Of a stretch of 64,000 bases of DNA, positions 44,751 to 54,814 are shown one piece after another; positions within the stretch are counted from its first letter, which is position 1; each line of letters starts with the position of its first letter. The notes beneath the pieces were generated by a model. That model did not search any database. It saw nothing but the letters and a program-made list of their open reading frames with translations, and was not told the DNA's origin. The translations under genes and the position numbers were made by a program. The DNA is from Aquarana catesbeiana (taxonomy: Eukaryota; Chordata; Amphibia; Anura; Ranidae), in assembly GCF_042186555.1 (NCBI RefSeq), contig NC_133327.1:331770495-331834494 (forward strand). The letters are read 5' to 3'.

Positions 44751-46127
44751 ATGAATCCCCTATTTAAGGATCCAGAGTTCCTTACATCTTTTATTTCCAA
44801 ATATCGAGAGATGAGGAATTTGTGGGAGGTGAAACACCCTCAGTATTATGCTAAGCATGTGAGGAAGTCAACGCTGGAGAGACTTCTGGCCTTTGTCCAG
44901 GCGACCATCCCGGAAGCAACAATGGAGACATTGCTCAAGAAAATTGGGGTCTTGAGGAACATGTATAAGAGGGAGCATAAGAAGATCCAGGAATCAAGGA
45001 GATCAGGAGCATCAGCAGATGATGTTTATGTACCCAGGCTGTGGTACTATAATCAACTCCGTTTTCTGGATGACCAGAATGAAGCCAGGCCATCACTTTC
45101 AACCCTTCCCTCCACCCTTCCCTCCACCCCAGCAGAGGCTGATGAGGAGCAAGCTGGGTCTTCCATCCTGGATGAACCAGATATGACCATCTGGAGTCAG
45201 GTAAATTATTTGAACAAATATTTACTGTACTAATATTAATGATGTTAACTGGATGTTATAATTGTCTAAAATAATTTGGCACTCAAAATTGTGTATACAT
45301 ATCAATTGACAGTAGTGGCTAAATATGTTTGGCACCTGCTTGAAATAATTAGGGTGTCTGATTAGACTCTTTTATTAAAGAGAAGTATTCACATTGAATT
45401 TGCTATTCATGAGAAGCAAACTGTGTGTCATTGATGAACCCAAAAAAATATACTCAAACTATTGTCCTTTTTTTATACACAGGATGAGTCCATCCAGGAG
45501 GAATGTGGGGAAAGTGGCAGGCAGGAGGAGACCAGGCCCATGGACAGCCTGGAGGAGGCCGGATTCACCATCATCCTGGAGGAGGCTGGGCCCAGTGTCA
45601 GGCAGGAGGTGGCTGCTCCCAGTGAGGTGGCTGCTCCCAGTGAGGTGGCTGGGCCAAGTGAGGTGGCTGGGCCAAGTGAGGTGGCTGGGCCCAGTAGGAG
45701 CCTGACCGAATCCCAAGTGCCTCCCCTCCACCTTCCCAAAAAAAGGGCCAGGAAGGGGATGGTCACACAGGACGCATCCCTGCGCCTCATGCAAGAGGCC
45801 ACCCGTTTTTTAAGGAGCCCCCCCGAAGCGGAAGAATCCTATGGCTGCTACTTAGCCAGCAGGCTTCTTCAGATGAATAGGGAGCAGCGCCTCATTTGTG
45901 AGCGCCTATTTGGGGAAACAATCCATAAGGGGCTGCAGGGCACGCTAACACAAAACACCCAACTACATGAGGCAGCCCCCCCTCCTCCTCCTCCTCCTCC
46001 TCCTCCTCCTCCTCCTCCTCCTCCTCCTGCCACAACTGAAACACCAGAGCCACAGCCTCAAAAGAAGGCTACAGGGAAGGCTGCAGGGCAGCGTGGAGGA
46101 AAGGCTGCAGGGAAGAGAAGAAAATGA
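44751..46127 (+). CDS. Harbinger MADF-BESS-like DNA-binding protein
   Basis: Coding exons are 44751-45200 (donor cag|gtaaat) and 45483-46127 (acceptor cacag), phase 0, 364 residues. A 5' UTR intron (about 44582-44745, acceptor ttttccag) precedes ATG 44751 (MNPLFKDPEF). Residues ~10-105 are a MADF domain: LTSFISKYREMRNLWEVKHP, then the typical YKREHKKIQ and a closing RLWYYNQLRFLDD. An acidic/Ser stretch follows, then five EVAGPS/EVAAPS hexapeptide repeats (~192-220), a basic KKRARK (~236), a BESS-like helix (EESYGCYLASRLLQMNREQR, ~267-286), poly-Pro (~315) and a Lys/Gly-rich tail. MADF proteins bind DNA and BESS motifs mediate protein contacts. Drosophila PIF-like elements are known to carry MADF partners; finding one beside a Myb-like gene here is unusual. 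An aataaa signal lies at about 46336. Confidence 0.88.
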
Positions 46128-47117
46128 TGACCTGGGTTCAGTCTGGTCTGACAGAAGACGCAGGCTGTTGTAGGACCACAGTCTGGGGACATCTAGATCA
46201 TCTGCTGGTGCTGTTGATCTCTGGGATTCTTGGACCAGATTGTGCTCCCTCTTATATGGACTCCGCAAGATCCCAATTTTCTGGTACACCGACTTTTTCC
46301 AGCGTTGACTTCCTCTTTATTTTATTTTGACCATGAATAAATGGATCATTTTTTGAGTTTAGCAAAAGACTTTTTATGTTTTTTCTTTGAAATCATTGAT
46401 TTTACACACAATGTTAAATTAACAAGGGACAACAATCTCATTGAGTTAGAAAAAAAACACACCAAAAATACATTACTAATGTTAATAATGTTCAAGTGGT
46501 AAGTCTTGAAAATCCAAAAATTTACGTAACCAAAAACGGTGCTTTGGGTTAACTTTATCTAAAAACTAAAAAATAATCACTATAAAAAAAAAAAAACAGA
46601 ATAATGGGTTCTTTGTGGTAACTTTACAAACCTAAAAAAAAAAAAGGGGAAAAAGTATTATTAGTATGGAAACATTGTTTTTAAAATGCATACTATATCA
46701 TTCATGAGATCAAAGAGAAAAAGAATCCAGAAATCAGTTTGGGAGAACTCTGATTATGAACAGCAAAACACCTTCGTTCTTTATAGAGCCTTCGTAAAGA
46801 AGATATAAAATGCGCTGCATTCAACGATCACAGATTTTGCAGCGTGATGAATGTGCTACCTACAATACGAACACTAGTTTTACTAGACCGAGTGCTTCCG
46901 TTTAGTTTTTGCTTATGAGCATGCGTCGTTTTTTTGTCCGTCGGACTAGCATACAGACGAGCGGACTTCGGGGTCCGTCGTACTTACGACGTAAAGATTT
47001 GAAGCATGCTTCAAATCTAAAGTCCGTCGGATTTGAGGCTAAAAAAGTCCGTTGAAAGTCCGGAGAAGCCCACACACGATCGGATTACCAGCCAGCTTTA
47101 GTCCGTCAGCGTCCGTT
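46128..47117. other. Harbinger 3' region
   Basis: MADF 3' UTR with aataaa at about 46336, then AT-rich sequence and the subterminal zone rich in gtccgtcgg/cttcaaatct pairs. It is colinear with 15990-17099 of the rearranged copy. No further gene. Confidence 0.8.
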
Positions 47118-47158
47118 GGACTTTTGTAGACGAAAAGTCCGACCGTGTGTACGCGGCA
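47118..47158. repeat. Harbinger right terminal inverted repeat
   Basis: Ends accgtgtgtacgcggca and is the exact inverse of 38646-38686. The ~200 bases inside it contain further gtccgtcgg repeats that may be transposase or Myb binding sites (inference). Confidence 0.97.
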
Positions 47159-47879
47159 TTAGTGGTACTTTTTGGAAATTACCTGGGCATATAGGTATAT
47201 GGTACCTAATTAGGGTCTTCTTCACGTTTCGTATCACATATATTTTACCAGTTATGGGGGCACTTATATGATTATTTATCACTGTTTGTGTATGGTATAG
47301 TTCATATCGGTCACATTATTATCAAGTACATACTTTATAAGGAAGCGCCATACCTCTATTTAAAACTTCATATATATGTTAGTCCTCTTTGAGGGCTTAA
47401 CTAAAGGTGGCAGCATACCTTTCTTTCTTTTTTCTTTTTCCTCTTCCCCCTTTTTTCTCTCTTTGGGGTTCTTTACCCCTTACACCTTCTATTACTAACC
47501 CCCTTCCCCTCCCCCCTCCCCACCCCCTTGGTCTTTTTCCTCCTCCCTCTTGTTTCCATATCTTGTCCCCCTCTTTCTGTCCTAAGCGCAGAGGTTCTGT
47601 GTTTTTTGATCTTGGTAAAGAGCCTCCGGCGGAGGCTCCATACCACGTGATCAGCCGTGTCCAATCACGGCTGATCACGCTGTCATTGGGAAGAGCCGTT
47701 GATTGGTTTTTCCTCACTCGCGTCTGACAGACCCGAGTAGAGGAGAGCCGATCGGCAGTTCTCATGACAGGGGGGTCTGCGCTGATTGTTTATCAGTGCA
47801 GCCCCCCCTCAGATCACCACACTGGACCACCAGGGATCGCCACTAGGACCACCAGGGAAGGGGCAACATGTGGATGGCC

Positions 47880-48400
47880 AAGTATGTACCCCATGGCTAT
47901 CCACATGTGCCCAATGTGCCCAATCTGTGCCAATCTGTGCCCACAAATGGGCACTGATTGGCACCATTATGTTCCAGATCTGCCCAGCAATGCCCCCAAT
48001 ATGTTTGATCAGTGCCACCTGTCATTGCCCATCGGTGCCACCTGTCATTGCCCATCAGTGCCACCTGTCAGGGCCCATCTGTGCCCATCAGTGCCCATCA
48101 GTTCCCACTTATCAGTTCCCATCAGTGCCACACATCAGTACCACCCATAAGTACCCATCAGTGCCACCCATATGTACCAATCAATGCCACCTACGAGTGC
48201 CCATCAGTGCCGCCTATGAGTGCCCATCGGTGCCACCTATGAGTGCCCATCAGTGCCGCATACCAGTGCCACCTATCAGTGCCCATCATCAGTGCCCGTC
48301 AGTGCCACCTCATCAGTGCCACCTCATTGGTGCCACCTCATCGGTGCCCATCAGTGCCGCCGTATCAGTGCCCGTCAGTACAGCCATATAAGTGCCCGTC
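47880..48400. repeat. Minisatellite, cccatcagtgccacct unit
   Basis: Many copies of a 10-12-base theme (cccatcagtgcc, acctatgagtg, gccacctcatc) compose this stretch inside the TTAA element. ORFs through it encode only Pro/Cys/His/Ser repeats. Confidence 0.95.
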
Positions 48401-49333
48401 ATTGAAGGAGAAAACGTACTTATTTACAAAAAATTTTAACAGAAACAAAGAAAAACTTGTTTTTTTTTTTAATTTTCTGTCTTTTTTTATTTGTTGCGCA
48501 AAAAATAAAAACCGCAGAGGTGATCAAATACCAGCTGAAAATTGCCTGGACGGGAAGGTGTCTAAGTGCCTGATATTGAAGTGGTTAAAGGAATATTTCA
48601 CTTTTTTTTTCACTTTAAGCATCATTAAAATCACTGCTCCCGAAAAAACATCAGTTTTTAAAACTTTTTTTGCATTGATATATGTCCCCTGGGGCAGGAC
48701 CCAGGTCCCCAAACCCTTTTTAGGATAATAACTTGCATATTAGCCTTTAAAATGAGCACTTTTGATTTTGAACGTTCGAGTCCCATAGACTTTAATGGGG
48801 TTCTAAAGTTCGCGCAAACTTTCAGTCTGTTCGCAAGTTCTGGTGCGAACCAAACCAGGGGGGGTTTAGGCTCATCCCTAATCGCTATCATCAACCCCTC
48901 TCAAGCGTCCAGGGAGAATATGTTTAATGTTTGTAGTCATTCCTTGTAACTTGGGGCCCCCAGTTCCCTTGGTTTGGTTACCAGAACTGGATACCATACT
49001 CCAGATGTGGCTGAGTCAGAGTTTTATATAGTGTCAGGATTTTAGTTGTATCTCTTGAGTAAATACCCTTTTTTATGCATGCTAAAATTCTACTGGCTTT
49101 GCTTGCTGAAGCTTGGCATTGCATGTCATTGCTGAGTATCATGGTTATGCAATAGAGTTTTGTCTGTCAGCTTACCTGTCTCCATGTGTTCATCTGTAAA
49201 GACCACCTGACTCTCACCTGACTGCTTTTATAAACTCTCCTCTAGCATGGCTCCACCCCAGCTCCTATCTGGGAACCCTATATTAACCTGTGCACTGCAA
49301 GCCAGCAGTGCTGATCCAACCATTGTGTGTTAG

Positions 49334-49936
49334 TGTCAGGAACGGTGTCATCTCCGGTTTCTCCTGCTGGTGGCACTATTACATTCAGCACCAAAAGGGT
49401 GTAATTCCAGTGGCCACCAGCGGGTGTCTCTCTGCCTGGACTGTAGATTTGCCATCAAGCACACCTGTCATGGTTTTGCTGGACTATATAAACCCGCCCT
49501 GAACTAGCCTCAGTGCTTCAGAATTCCTCTGCTAAGCCCTTGTTCCTGCCAGTACCTACTCTTGTTCCAGCCTGTTCCTGTTTGTTCCTGGACCCCGTTT
49601 GTGTATCCTGTCCTTGAGTCCTGTTTCCTGCTCCTTGGTCTACTTCAGTATTCCTGGTTTCTGTTCCCTTGTCGCTTTTGCCCATGCCTTATTTTTATTT
49701 CATGTTTGTTTCCTTGCTCATGTATTATATTAGTTAGATAGATAGTTAGGTGGGTTTGAGGGTTTGCTGTGTTTTCACCATTTTCTTGTTTTTGGTTTTG
49801 CTGTCTTGTTTTCACATGTATCTTTATCATTAATAATAAACATACTTTCTTTATTTACTCGTTTGTCCCTGATTCCTTGGTGCAGCCCAGCAATCTGATC
49901 ACCTGCATTGGATGTTGTGTATAACATCCCCTGACA
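49334..49936 (+). repeat. 5' LTR of the inner element
   Basis: Contains a TATA box (actatataaac, 49485-49492) and aataaa (49835-49840), so U3 and R can be placed. Very similar to 52373-52984; differences include a short indel near ttggtgca. Confidence 0.93.
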
Positions 49937-50804
49937 GAATTCTGAAGCCATACAATCAGATCGGTTGCACCTGGGATTTGGGGCCTGAGCTCCAGCTATT
50001 GTTGAAAGATGGATTTTGAGAATATTTTGTATTTATCGCTCCTGGCAACTGATGACAGAGACCTTTGTTTTCAGACATTGGCTGAATACACTAGGGAACA
50101 ATTGTTAGAATGCATCCGCCTAACTCATGTTTTTATTGATCAAGGCAGTTTTTTGTTTGAAGATGTGCAACCATTAAGATCTGTACTGAGTTGACCCTGT
50201 CTGATGTCACTGAGGGAGGTGATGACTATACACCCCCTTTTAGTGCAGCTCAGGTAGAATCTTTAGTTTGTCTGTTGGAAGATGACTCAGCATTTTTTTT
50301 TTGAACACTATTCAGCTTGTCCTCAGCAGGTGCTTGCAAAATGCATTGAATCAGTGCAGTCTCTGGTCAGACAAGCTAAGTGCAAACCTGATTCAGTGCA
50401 ATCATTAATACAGGCCTGGTCAAGTCTGTTGCACTCAGCCTCTGTTAGCTCCGAATATACCTTTCTACCAATGAAATACCAGTACCCTGTTTCCTCCTGT
50501 TGCACCTACCCTGCCTTTAACCCCCCTGCTGCTTCTCAGCTGCCTCCATCAGCTTCACTAAATCTCCCTTCAAAACCTGCTCCCTCTCTTTTGCCATCCT
50601 TTCACTCTTTGCTTCTACCAGCTGCATTCACTACCTACAGCCCTGTACCCACTTATAGATCCCCAGTGGCTAAAACCAAAAAGAAGCGGAAGTTTTTTCC
50701 AACCCATACCATCATGCCAGTATCCAATCCTGCCTCCCCACCAGCTGATCTGTTTCAGACTGATGTGTTCCTGTAAGCCGCCCAGCCTGATGTTCCGATG
50801 CCTG

Positions 50805-51640
50805 CTGTTGTGGAAGCACCTGCTGTTCTGCCTGATGTGCCAGCGCCTGTGCCTGCTGCCTAGTCTGAAGTTCCAGTACCAGCTGCCTGGTTTGAAGTTC
50901 CAGTACCTGCTATCCAGTCCAATACACCTGCTGTTCTGCCTGATGTGCCAGCGCCTGTGCCTACTGCCCAGTCTGAAGTTCCAGTACCGGCTGCCTGGTT
51001 TGAAGTTCCAGTACCTGCTATCCAGTCCACTGCACCTGCTGTTCTGCCTGATGTGCCAGCGCCTGTGCCTACTGCCCAGTCTGAAGTTCCAGTACCAGCT
51101 GCCTGGTTTGAAGTTCCAGTACCTGCTATCCAGTCCGATGCACCTGCTGTTCAGCCTGTTGTGCCAGTACCTGCTGTTCTGCCTGATGTGCCAGAGCCTG
51201 TGCTGACTGCCCAGTCTGAAGTTCCAGTACCGACTGCCCGGTTTGAAGTTCCAGTACCTGCTATCCAGTCCGACGCACCTGCTGTTCTGCCTGATATGCC
51301 AGCACCTGTGCTTGCTGCCCAGTCTGAAGTTCCAGTACCAGCTGCCCGGTTTGAAGTTCCAGTACCTGCTATCCAGTCCAAGGCACCTGCTGTTCAGCCT
51401 GTTGTGCCAGCACCTGCTGTTTTGCCTGATGTGCCAGTGCCGGTGCCTGCTGCCCAGCATAAAGTTCCAGTACCGGCTGCCCGGTTTGAAGTTCCAGTAC
51501 CTGCTATCCAGTCCAATGTACCTGCTGTTCAGCCTGTTGTGCCAGCACATGCTGTTCTGCCTGATGTGCCTACTGCCCAGTCTGAAGTTCCAGTACCTGC
51601 TGCCTGGTCTGATGTCCCGGTGCCCACTCTCCAGTCTGAT
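50805..51640. repeat. 108-bp coding tandem repeat
   Basis: Units such as tatccagtcc at 50911 and 51019 are 108 bases (36 codons) apart. About seven units vary by whole-codon insertions, so the frame is kept. Confidence 0.95.
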
Positions 51641-51970
51641 GTGCCTGCTGCCCAGCCTGATGTTTTCCTGCCCGTTGTCCAGCCTGATGTGTTCCTGCCC
51701 GCTGCCCAGCCTGATGTGTTCCTGCCCGTTGCCCAGCCTGATGTGTTCCTGTCCGCTGCCCAGCCTGATGTGTTCCTGTCCACTGCCCAGCCTGATGTGC
51801 CTTTGCTTGCTGCCCAGCTCGATGTGCCTTTGCCTGCTGCCCAGCTCGATGTGCCTTTGCCTGCTGCCCAGCTCGATGTGCCTTTGCCTGCTGCCCAGCT
51901 CGATGTGCCTTTGCCTGCTGCTCAGCTCGATGTGCTTTTGCCTGCTGCCCAGCTCGATGCAGATGTGCCA
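51641..51970. repeat. 27-bp coding tandem repeat
   Basis: About eleven units of gcccagcctgatgtgttcct or gcccagctcgatgtgccttt type, each nine codons, directly after the 108-bp array. Confidence 0.95.
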
Positions 51971-52372
51971 CTGCCCAGCGTGATGTACCTCTGCTTTCTG
52001 CTCAGCCTGATGACATGGTGCCTGCCAAAACTGTTCCTGACTGATGGCCATCTTACCGCTGTGTCAATCCTGTCTGTCACCCGGCCTGAATGTAATGCTC
52101 CTGTGTAGTCTGCCTCCGATGGTTTCTTGCCCGTTACCCTACTAATTTTCATCTCCGGATTCAAACTTCCTGACCCGGGTGGTGGGGTGCGTGTCCTATT
52201 TTCAGACTCTGATGGCACGTCCCCCAGTGAACGAAAAGACACTGGCCTTGGAAGTGCGAAGAAGTCTGCAGACTCAGTAGAAAAACATTTTAAGGTGTGT
52301 CTGCACCCACTCGGACTGTCGTACCCAGGGCTGAATGGAGTGTCCGGAGGCCACTCCTTTAGGAGGGGGAAC

Positions 52373-52984
52373 TGTCAGAAACAATGTCATCTCCGGTTTC
52401 TCCTGCTGGTGGCACTATTACATTCAGCACCAAAAGGGTGTAATTCCAGTGGCCACCAGCGGTTGTCTCCCTGCCTGGACTGCAGACTTGCCATCAAGCA
52501 CACCTGTCATGGTTTTGCTGGACTATATAAACCCGCCCTGAACTAGCCTCAGTGCTTCAGAATTCCTCTGATAAGCCCTTGTTCCTGCCAGTACCTGCTC
52601 TTGTTCCAGCCTGTTCCTGTTTGTTCCTGGACCCCGTTTGTGTATCCTGTCCTTGAGTCCTGTTTCCTGTTCCCTGCTCCTTGGTCTGCTTCAGTATTCC
52701 TGGTTTCTGTTCCCTTGTCGCTTTTGCCCATGCCTTATTTTTATTTCATGTTTGTTTCCTTGCTCATGTATTATATTAGTTAGATAGATAGGTGGGTTTG
52801 GGGGTTTGCTGTGTTTTCACCATTTTCTTGTTTTTGGTTTGCTGTCTTGTGTTCACGTGTATCTTTATCATTAATGATAAACATACTTTCTTTATTTACT
52901 CGTTTGTCCCTAATTCCTTGGTGCATCTGGCGCACCAGCGATCTGATCACCTGCATTGGATGTTGTGTATAACATCCCCTGACA
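52373..52984 (+). repeat. 3' LTR of the inner element
   Basis: Starts tgtcagaaacaatgtcatct and ends atcccctgaca, with the same TATA box and poly(A) signal as the 5' LTR. Confidence 0.93.
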
Positions 52985-53486
52985 GTTAGCTTTCGTGTGT
53001 ACTTGCTGTGTTTCCCACTTCTGATTCCAGTTACCGACTTTGGCCTGTTCTCGACTTTCCCTGTCTGCTTGTGACCCTGACCTTTGGCGTATTATGTTTA
53101 TCCTTGTCTGCTAGTCACCCTGACATTTGGCTTATTCCTTACTTTTCTTGTTGTTCCAGCCTGCTGCCTCCTTCCTCTTCTCCTATAGTCTACTGTGAGT
53201 GTGAGCTGTGAGACCCTGGGGGCCGCAACCTGGAGCCAGACTGCAGCTCAGTCCTTCCTCACCACTAGAGGCTCTGGTGAACACCTGCTGGCTCTTAGAC
53301 TCCGCGCCCTGGGAAATTTATGCTCTAGCTCCCAGTGGGATCTGTGTTGGTGATCCAGTAGACCTGCTTTCTGAGGGTTCAATCCGCAGCAGCCAGTCCT
53401 AGGGTCCACTACCTAGCAGTGCACTCCCGATTCCTACAGAGTGCATCTGTCACCTGGTCTCAGTTGACCTGACAGTTTGATCAGCC

Positions 53487-54443
53487 ATGGACCCGGCTGA
53501 TGTGCCGCTATCCGCAGATGATCCGTTGCAGGACTTAGTTTGCAGACTTAAGACCCAGGAATCACATCAGACCCAAGCGATACGATTCCTTCAGGATTTG
53601 GCATCCCATTTTGAACAGGTTCAGGCCTCATTAGGACCCCCGATTCAACAACCTCAACCGCTATCTGCTGCTGCACCTATCGCACCAGTCGCAGCCACAC
53701 ATTCATTACAACTGCCAGCACTGACGCGTTTCTCTGGGGACTCCAAGGCTTGCAGAGGGTTCCTTAGCCAGTGCACAATTCATTTTGAACTTCAGCCCCA
53801 AAACTTCCTGTCCGATCGGGCGAAAGTAGCCTATATTATATCCCTCCTGTCCGGCGAGGCGCTAGCTTGGGCTGCCCCTCTGTAGGAACTGAATGATCCA
53901 GTGGTTTCTAGCCTGTCTGATTTTATGAAACTTTTTCGGAATATCTTCCAGGAACTGGGTCGTGTCTCCTCAGCGGCTAGTGTTCTTTTACATCTCCATC
54001 AAGAGTCCGCTTCTGTGGGACAGTATGCTCTTTAGTTCCGTATCCTCACAGCTCAATTGAGCTGGAATATAGAGGCCCTAGTTGCAACCTTTTTACATGG
54101 CGTCTCTGATAGAGTGAAGGATGAATTAGCAGGAAGATCCCTTCCTGCTGATCTGGACGGTGTTAACACCTTGTGTAACCAGATCGATATTGACTTTCAG
54201 GAGAGGGCCCTGGAAAAAAGACGCCAGCACTCCCCGTTCCTTAGGCAGCCTGAGCTCCCAGTCCCTTCTCTTCGATCTGAGGAGCACCCCCTGCCCACTG
54301 AGGAACCTATGCAGCTGGGCTGGACCAAGTTGTCTCCTGAAGAACGCTCTAGGTGCAGAACTCTGGGCCTGTGCCTCTATTGTGGGGCCAAAGGTCATTT
54401 TCGTGAGACTTGTTCTCTTCGTCCGGAAAAACGATCGGGCTAA
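53487..54443 (+). pseudogene. Chromovirus gag with two stops
   Basis: ATG 53487 lies 12 bases after the 5' LTR (MDPADVPLSADDPLQDLVCR). The frame is one piece of 319 codons except for TAG at 53883-53885 and at 54033-54035. The capsid-like region (RFSGDSKACRGFLSQCTIHF, AYIISLLSGEALAWAAPL, then LSWNIEALVATFLHGV) matches Gag of vertebrate gypsy elements. A CCHC zinc knuckle CLYCGAKGHFRETC stands near residues 296-309. Gag packages element RNA. The two point stops mean this copy is dead, though the frame is otherwise well kept. Confidence 0.92.
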
Positions 54444-54508
54444 TACATCTGGAAGGTTGAGTATTAGACCCTGAAGTATCGCCTTCACCTTCTCATCTTT
54501 TTCTTTCT

Positions 54509-54814
54509 GTGTTCCTTCCTGTCGGCGCTTCCTCTCTTTCGGTCTCGGCACATCTGGATTCCGGAGCCGCCGGCCATTTCATGGATTGGGAAACTGCATC
54601 TTGCATGAGACTTACCCTTTTGCCCCTTTCAACGCCATTGATGGTCTTGGCGATTGATGGCACTGTTCTCCCAGGGGGTCCTATCCGCTTCCAGATCCTC
54701 CCTGTTAAGATGTCGGTAGGGACACTCCACCAGGAGTGGATATCCTTCCTTGTCTTGCCTAAGGCTTCATCTCCTATCATATTAGGTCTTCCTTGGTTAC
54801 GGTCCACACATTGA
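54509..54814 (+). pseudogene. Chromovirus aspartic protease remnant
   Basis: A different frame from gag (one shift near 54440). It contains the active-site DSGA within SAHLDSGAAGHFMD, then PLMVLAIDGTVLPGGPI and ILGLPWLRSTH, the usual end of this protease. It cleaves the Gag-Pol polyprotein in complete relatives. No start codon of its own is expected, since it is normally part of a Gag-Pol fusion. Confidence 0.9.

Larger units (their letters stand above)
38646..47158 (+). mobile_element. Autonomous-looking PIF/Harbinger transposon
   Basis: An 8.5-kb element flanked by tta on both sides (38643-38645 and 47159-47161), with 41-base perfect inverted ends beginning tgccgcgtacacacggtcgg. It carries three open, spliced genes: transposase (+, 39144-41434), Myb/SANT-like (-, 42455-44142) and MADF-BESS-like (+, 44751-46127). 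All three have consensus splice sites that join in frame and no stop codon. PIF/Harbinger elements commonly encode a transposase and one Myb-like partner. Internal minisatellites and a MITE lie only in introns and spacers. It is the youngest layer of the nest. Confidence 0.95.
37789..47607. mobile_element. Unclassified element with 13-bp TSD, split by Harbinger
   Basis: The word gatcttggtaaag occurs exactly at 37776-37788 and 47608-47620, inside the TTAA element, and so marks a target-site duplication. The inserted sequence is 37789-38642 plus 47162-47607 (about 1.3 kb). It begins GC-rich (gcggagctacgcacttacgt, ttccgggtacggag) and becomes T-rich, with a repeated motif ttttttggatttgattgcact (38393 and 38532). 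No ORF of note. The long TSD suggests target-primed (LINE/Penelope-type) insertion. The family is not recognised. Confidence 0.7.
37610..48584. mobile_element. TTAA-flanked DNA transposon nested in the hAT
   Basis: TTAA at 37606-37609 and 48585-48588. Ends are ccacatcccgcccgcc and ctgatattgaagtgg, the family's ccacttgcc/caagtgg type. Its own sequence is 37610-37775 plus 47621-48584; the rest is the inserted unclassified element and Harbinger. It includes the hairpin module (47640-47830, inverse of 120-300), a minisatellite and the A-rich ttttatttgttgcgcaaaaa block. Confidence 0.85.
32004..48880 (+). mobile_element. hAT transposon carrying nested insertions
   Basis: Ends tagggatgagc and gctcatcccta are inverted. 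The 8-bp TSD atcgctat is perfect (31996-32003 and 48881-48888), diagnostic of hAT. The element proper is 32004-37609 plus 48589-48880. The middle is a TTAA-flanked insertion (37610-48584). Inside lie a TATA box, a 5' tandem array, a broken transposase gene and a 3' tandem array. Subterminal sequence is rich in ttcgagtcgaac-type motifs. It is inserted in the antisense LINE. Confidence 0.95.
50009..52108 (+). pseudogene. Long Pro/Val/Ala repeat protein of the inner LTR element
   Basis: ATG 50009 (MDFENILYLSLLATDDRDLC) is 72 bases after the 5' LTR. The frame shifts out near 50192 and back at the T-run at 50291-50300, suggesting one ancestral ORF of about 700 codons. Further stops are TAA at 50774-50776 and a TAG at about 50862. 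The N-terminal ~150 residues look globular/helical (CIESVQSLVRQAKCKPDSVQ). A Ser/Pro-rich part ends in basic AKTKKKRKF. From about 50780 come 36-residue repeats (VPAPVPTAQSEVPVP / AAWFEVPVPAIQS), then nine-residue repeats (AQPDVFLPV, AQLDVPLPA). No known retroviral domain is visible; a Gag-like or structural role is speculative. Confidence 0.7.
49334..52984 (+). mobile_element. Non-autonomous LTR retrotransposon encoding a repeat protein
   Basis: A perfect 5-bp TSD gttag (49329-49333 and 52985-52989). LTRs at 49334-49936 and 52373-52984 start tgtcag and end cctgaca. A purine tract, aggagggggaac (52361-52372), precedes the 3' LTR. The interior is 2.4 kb with no protease, RT, RNase H or integrase motif. 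It holds one long broken frame (50009-52108) rich in Pro, Val and Ala repeats. Its LTRs are very similar by eye, so it is younger than the chromovirus LTR it sits in. It must borrow enzymes from a relative. Confidence 0.93.
49137..53474 (+). repeat. Chromovirus 5' LTR, split
   Basis: LTR sequence is 49137-49333 plus 52990-53474 (about 680 bp), interrupted by the inner LTR element and its gttag duplication. The word gcactgcaagccagcagtgc and the tail tgcactcccgattcctacag match the 3' LTR. The first bases read tatc where the 3' LTR has tgtc. Confidence 0.93.

Noticed and set aside
45459..46289. Minus-strand and alternative-frame ORFs with poly-Leu or poly-Arg
   Set aside because: Shadows of the MADF protein's poly-Pro and hexapeptide repeats; splice sites and the MADF domain support the plus frame.
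47764..48728. Cys/Pro/His-rich ORFs up to 201 aa
   Set aside because: Minisatellite translation inside a TTAA element, running into hAT tail sequence.
52127..52546. 139-aa ORF across the 3' LTR border of the inner element
   Set aside because: Crosses the purine tract and LTR start; no recognisable domain and no conserved start.
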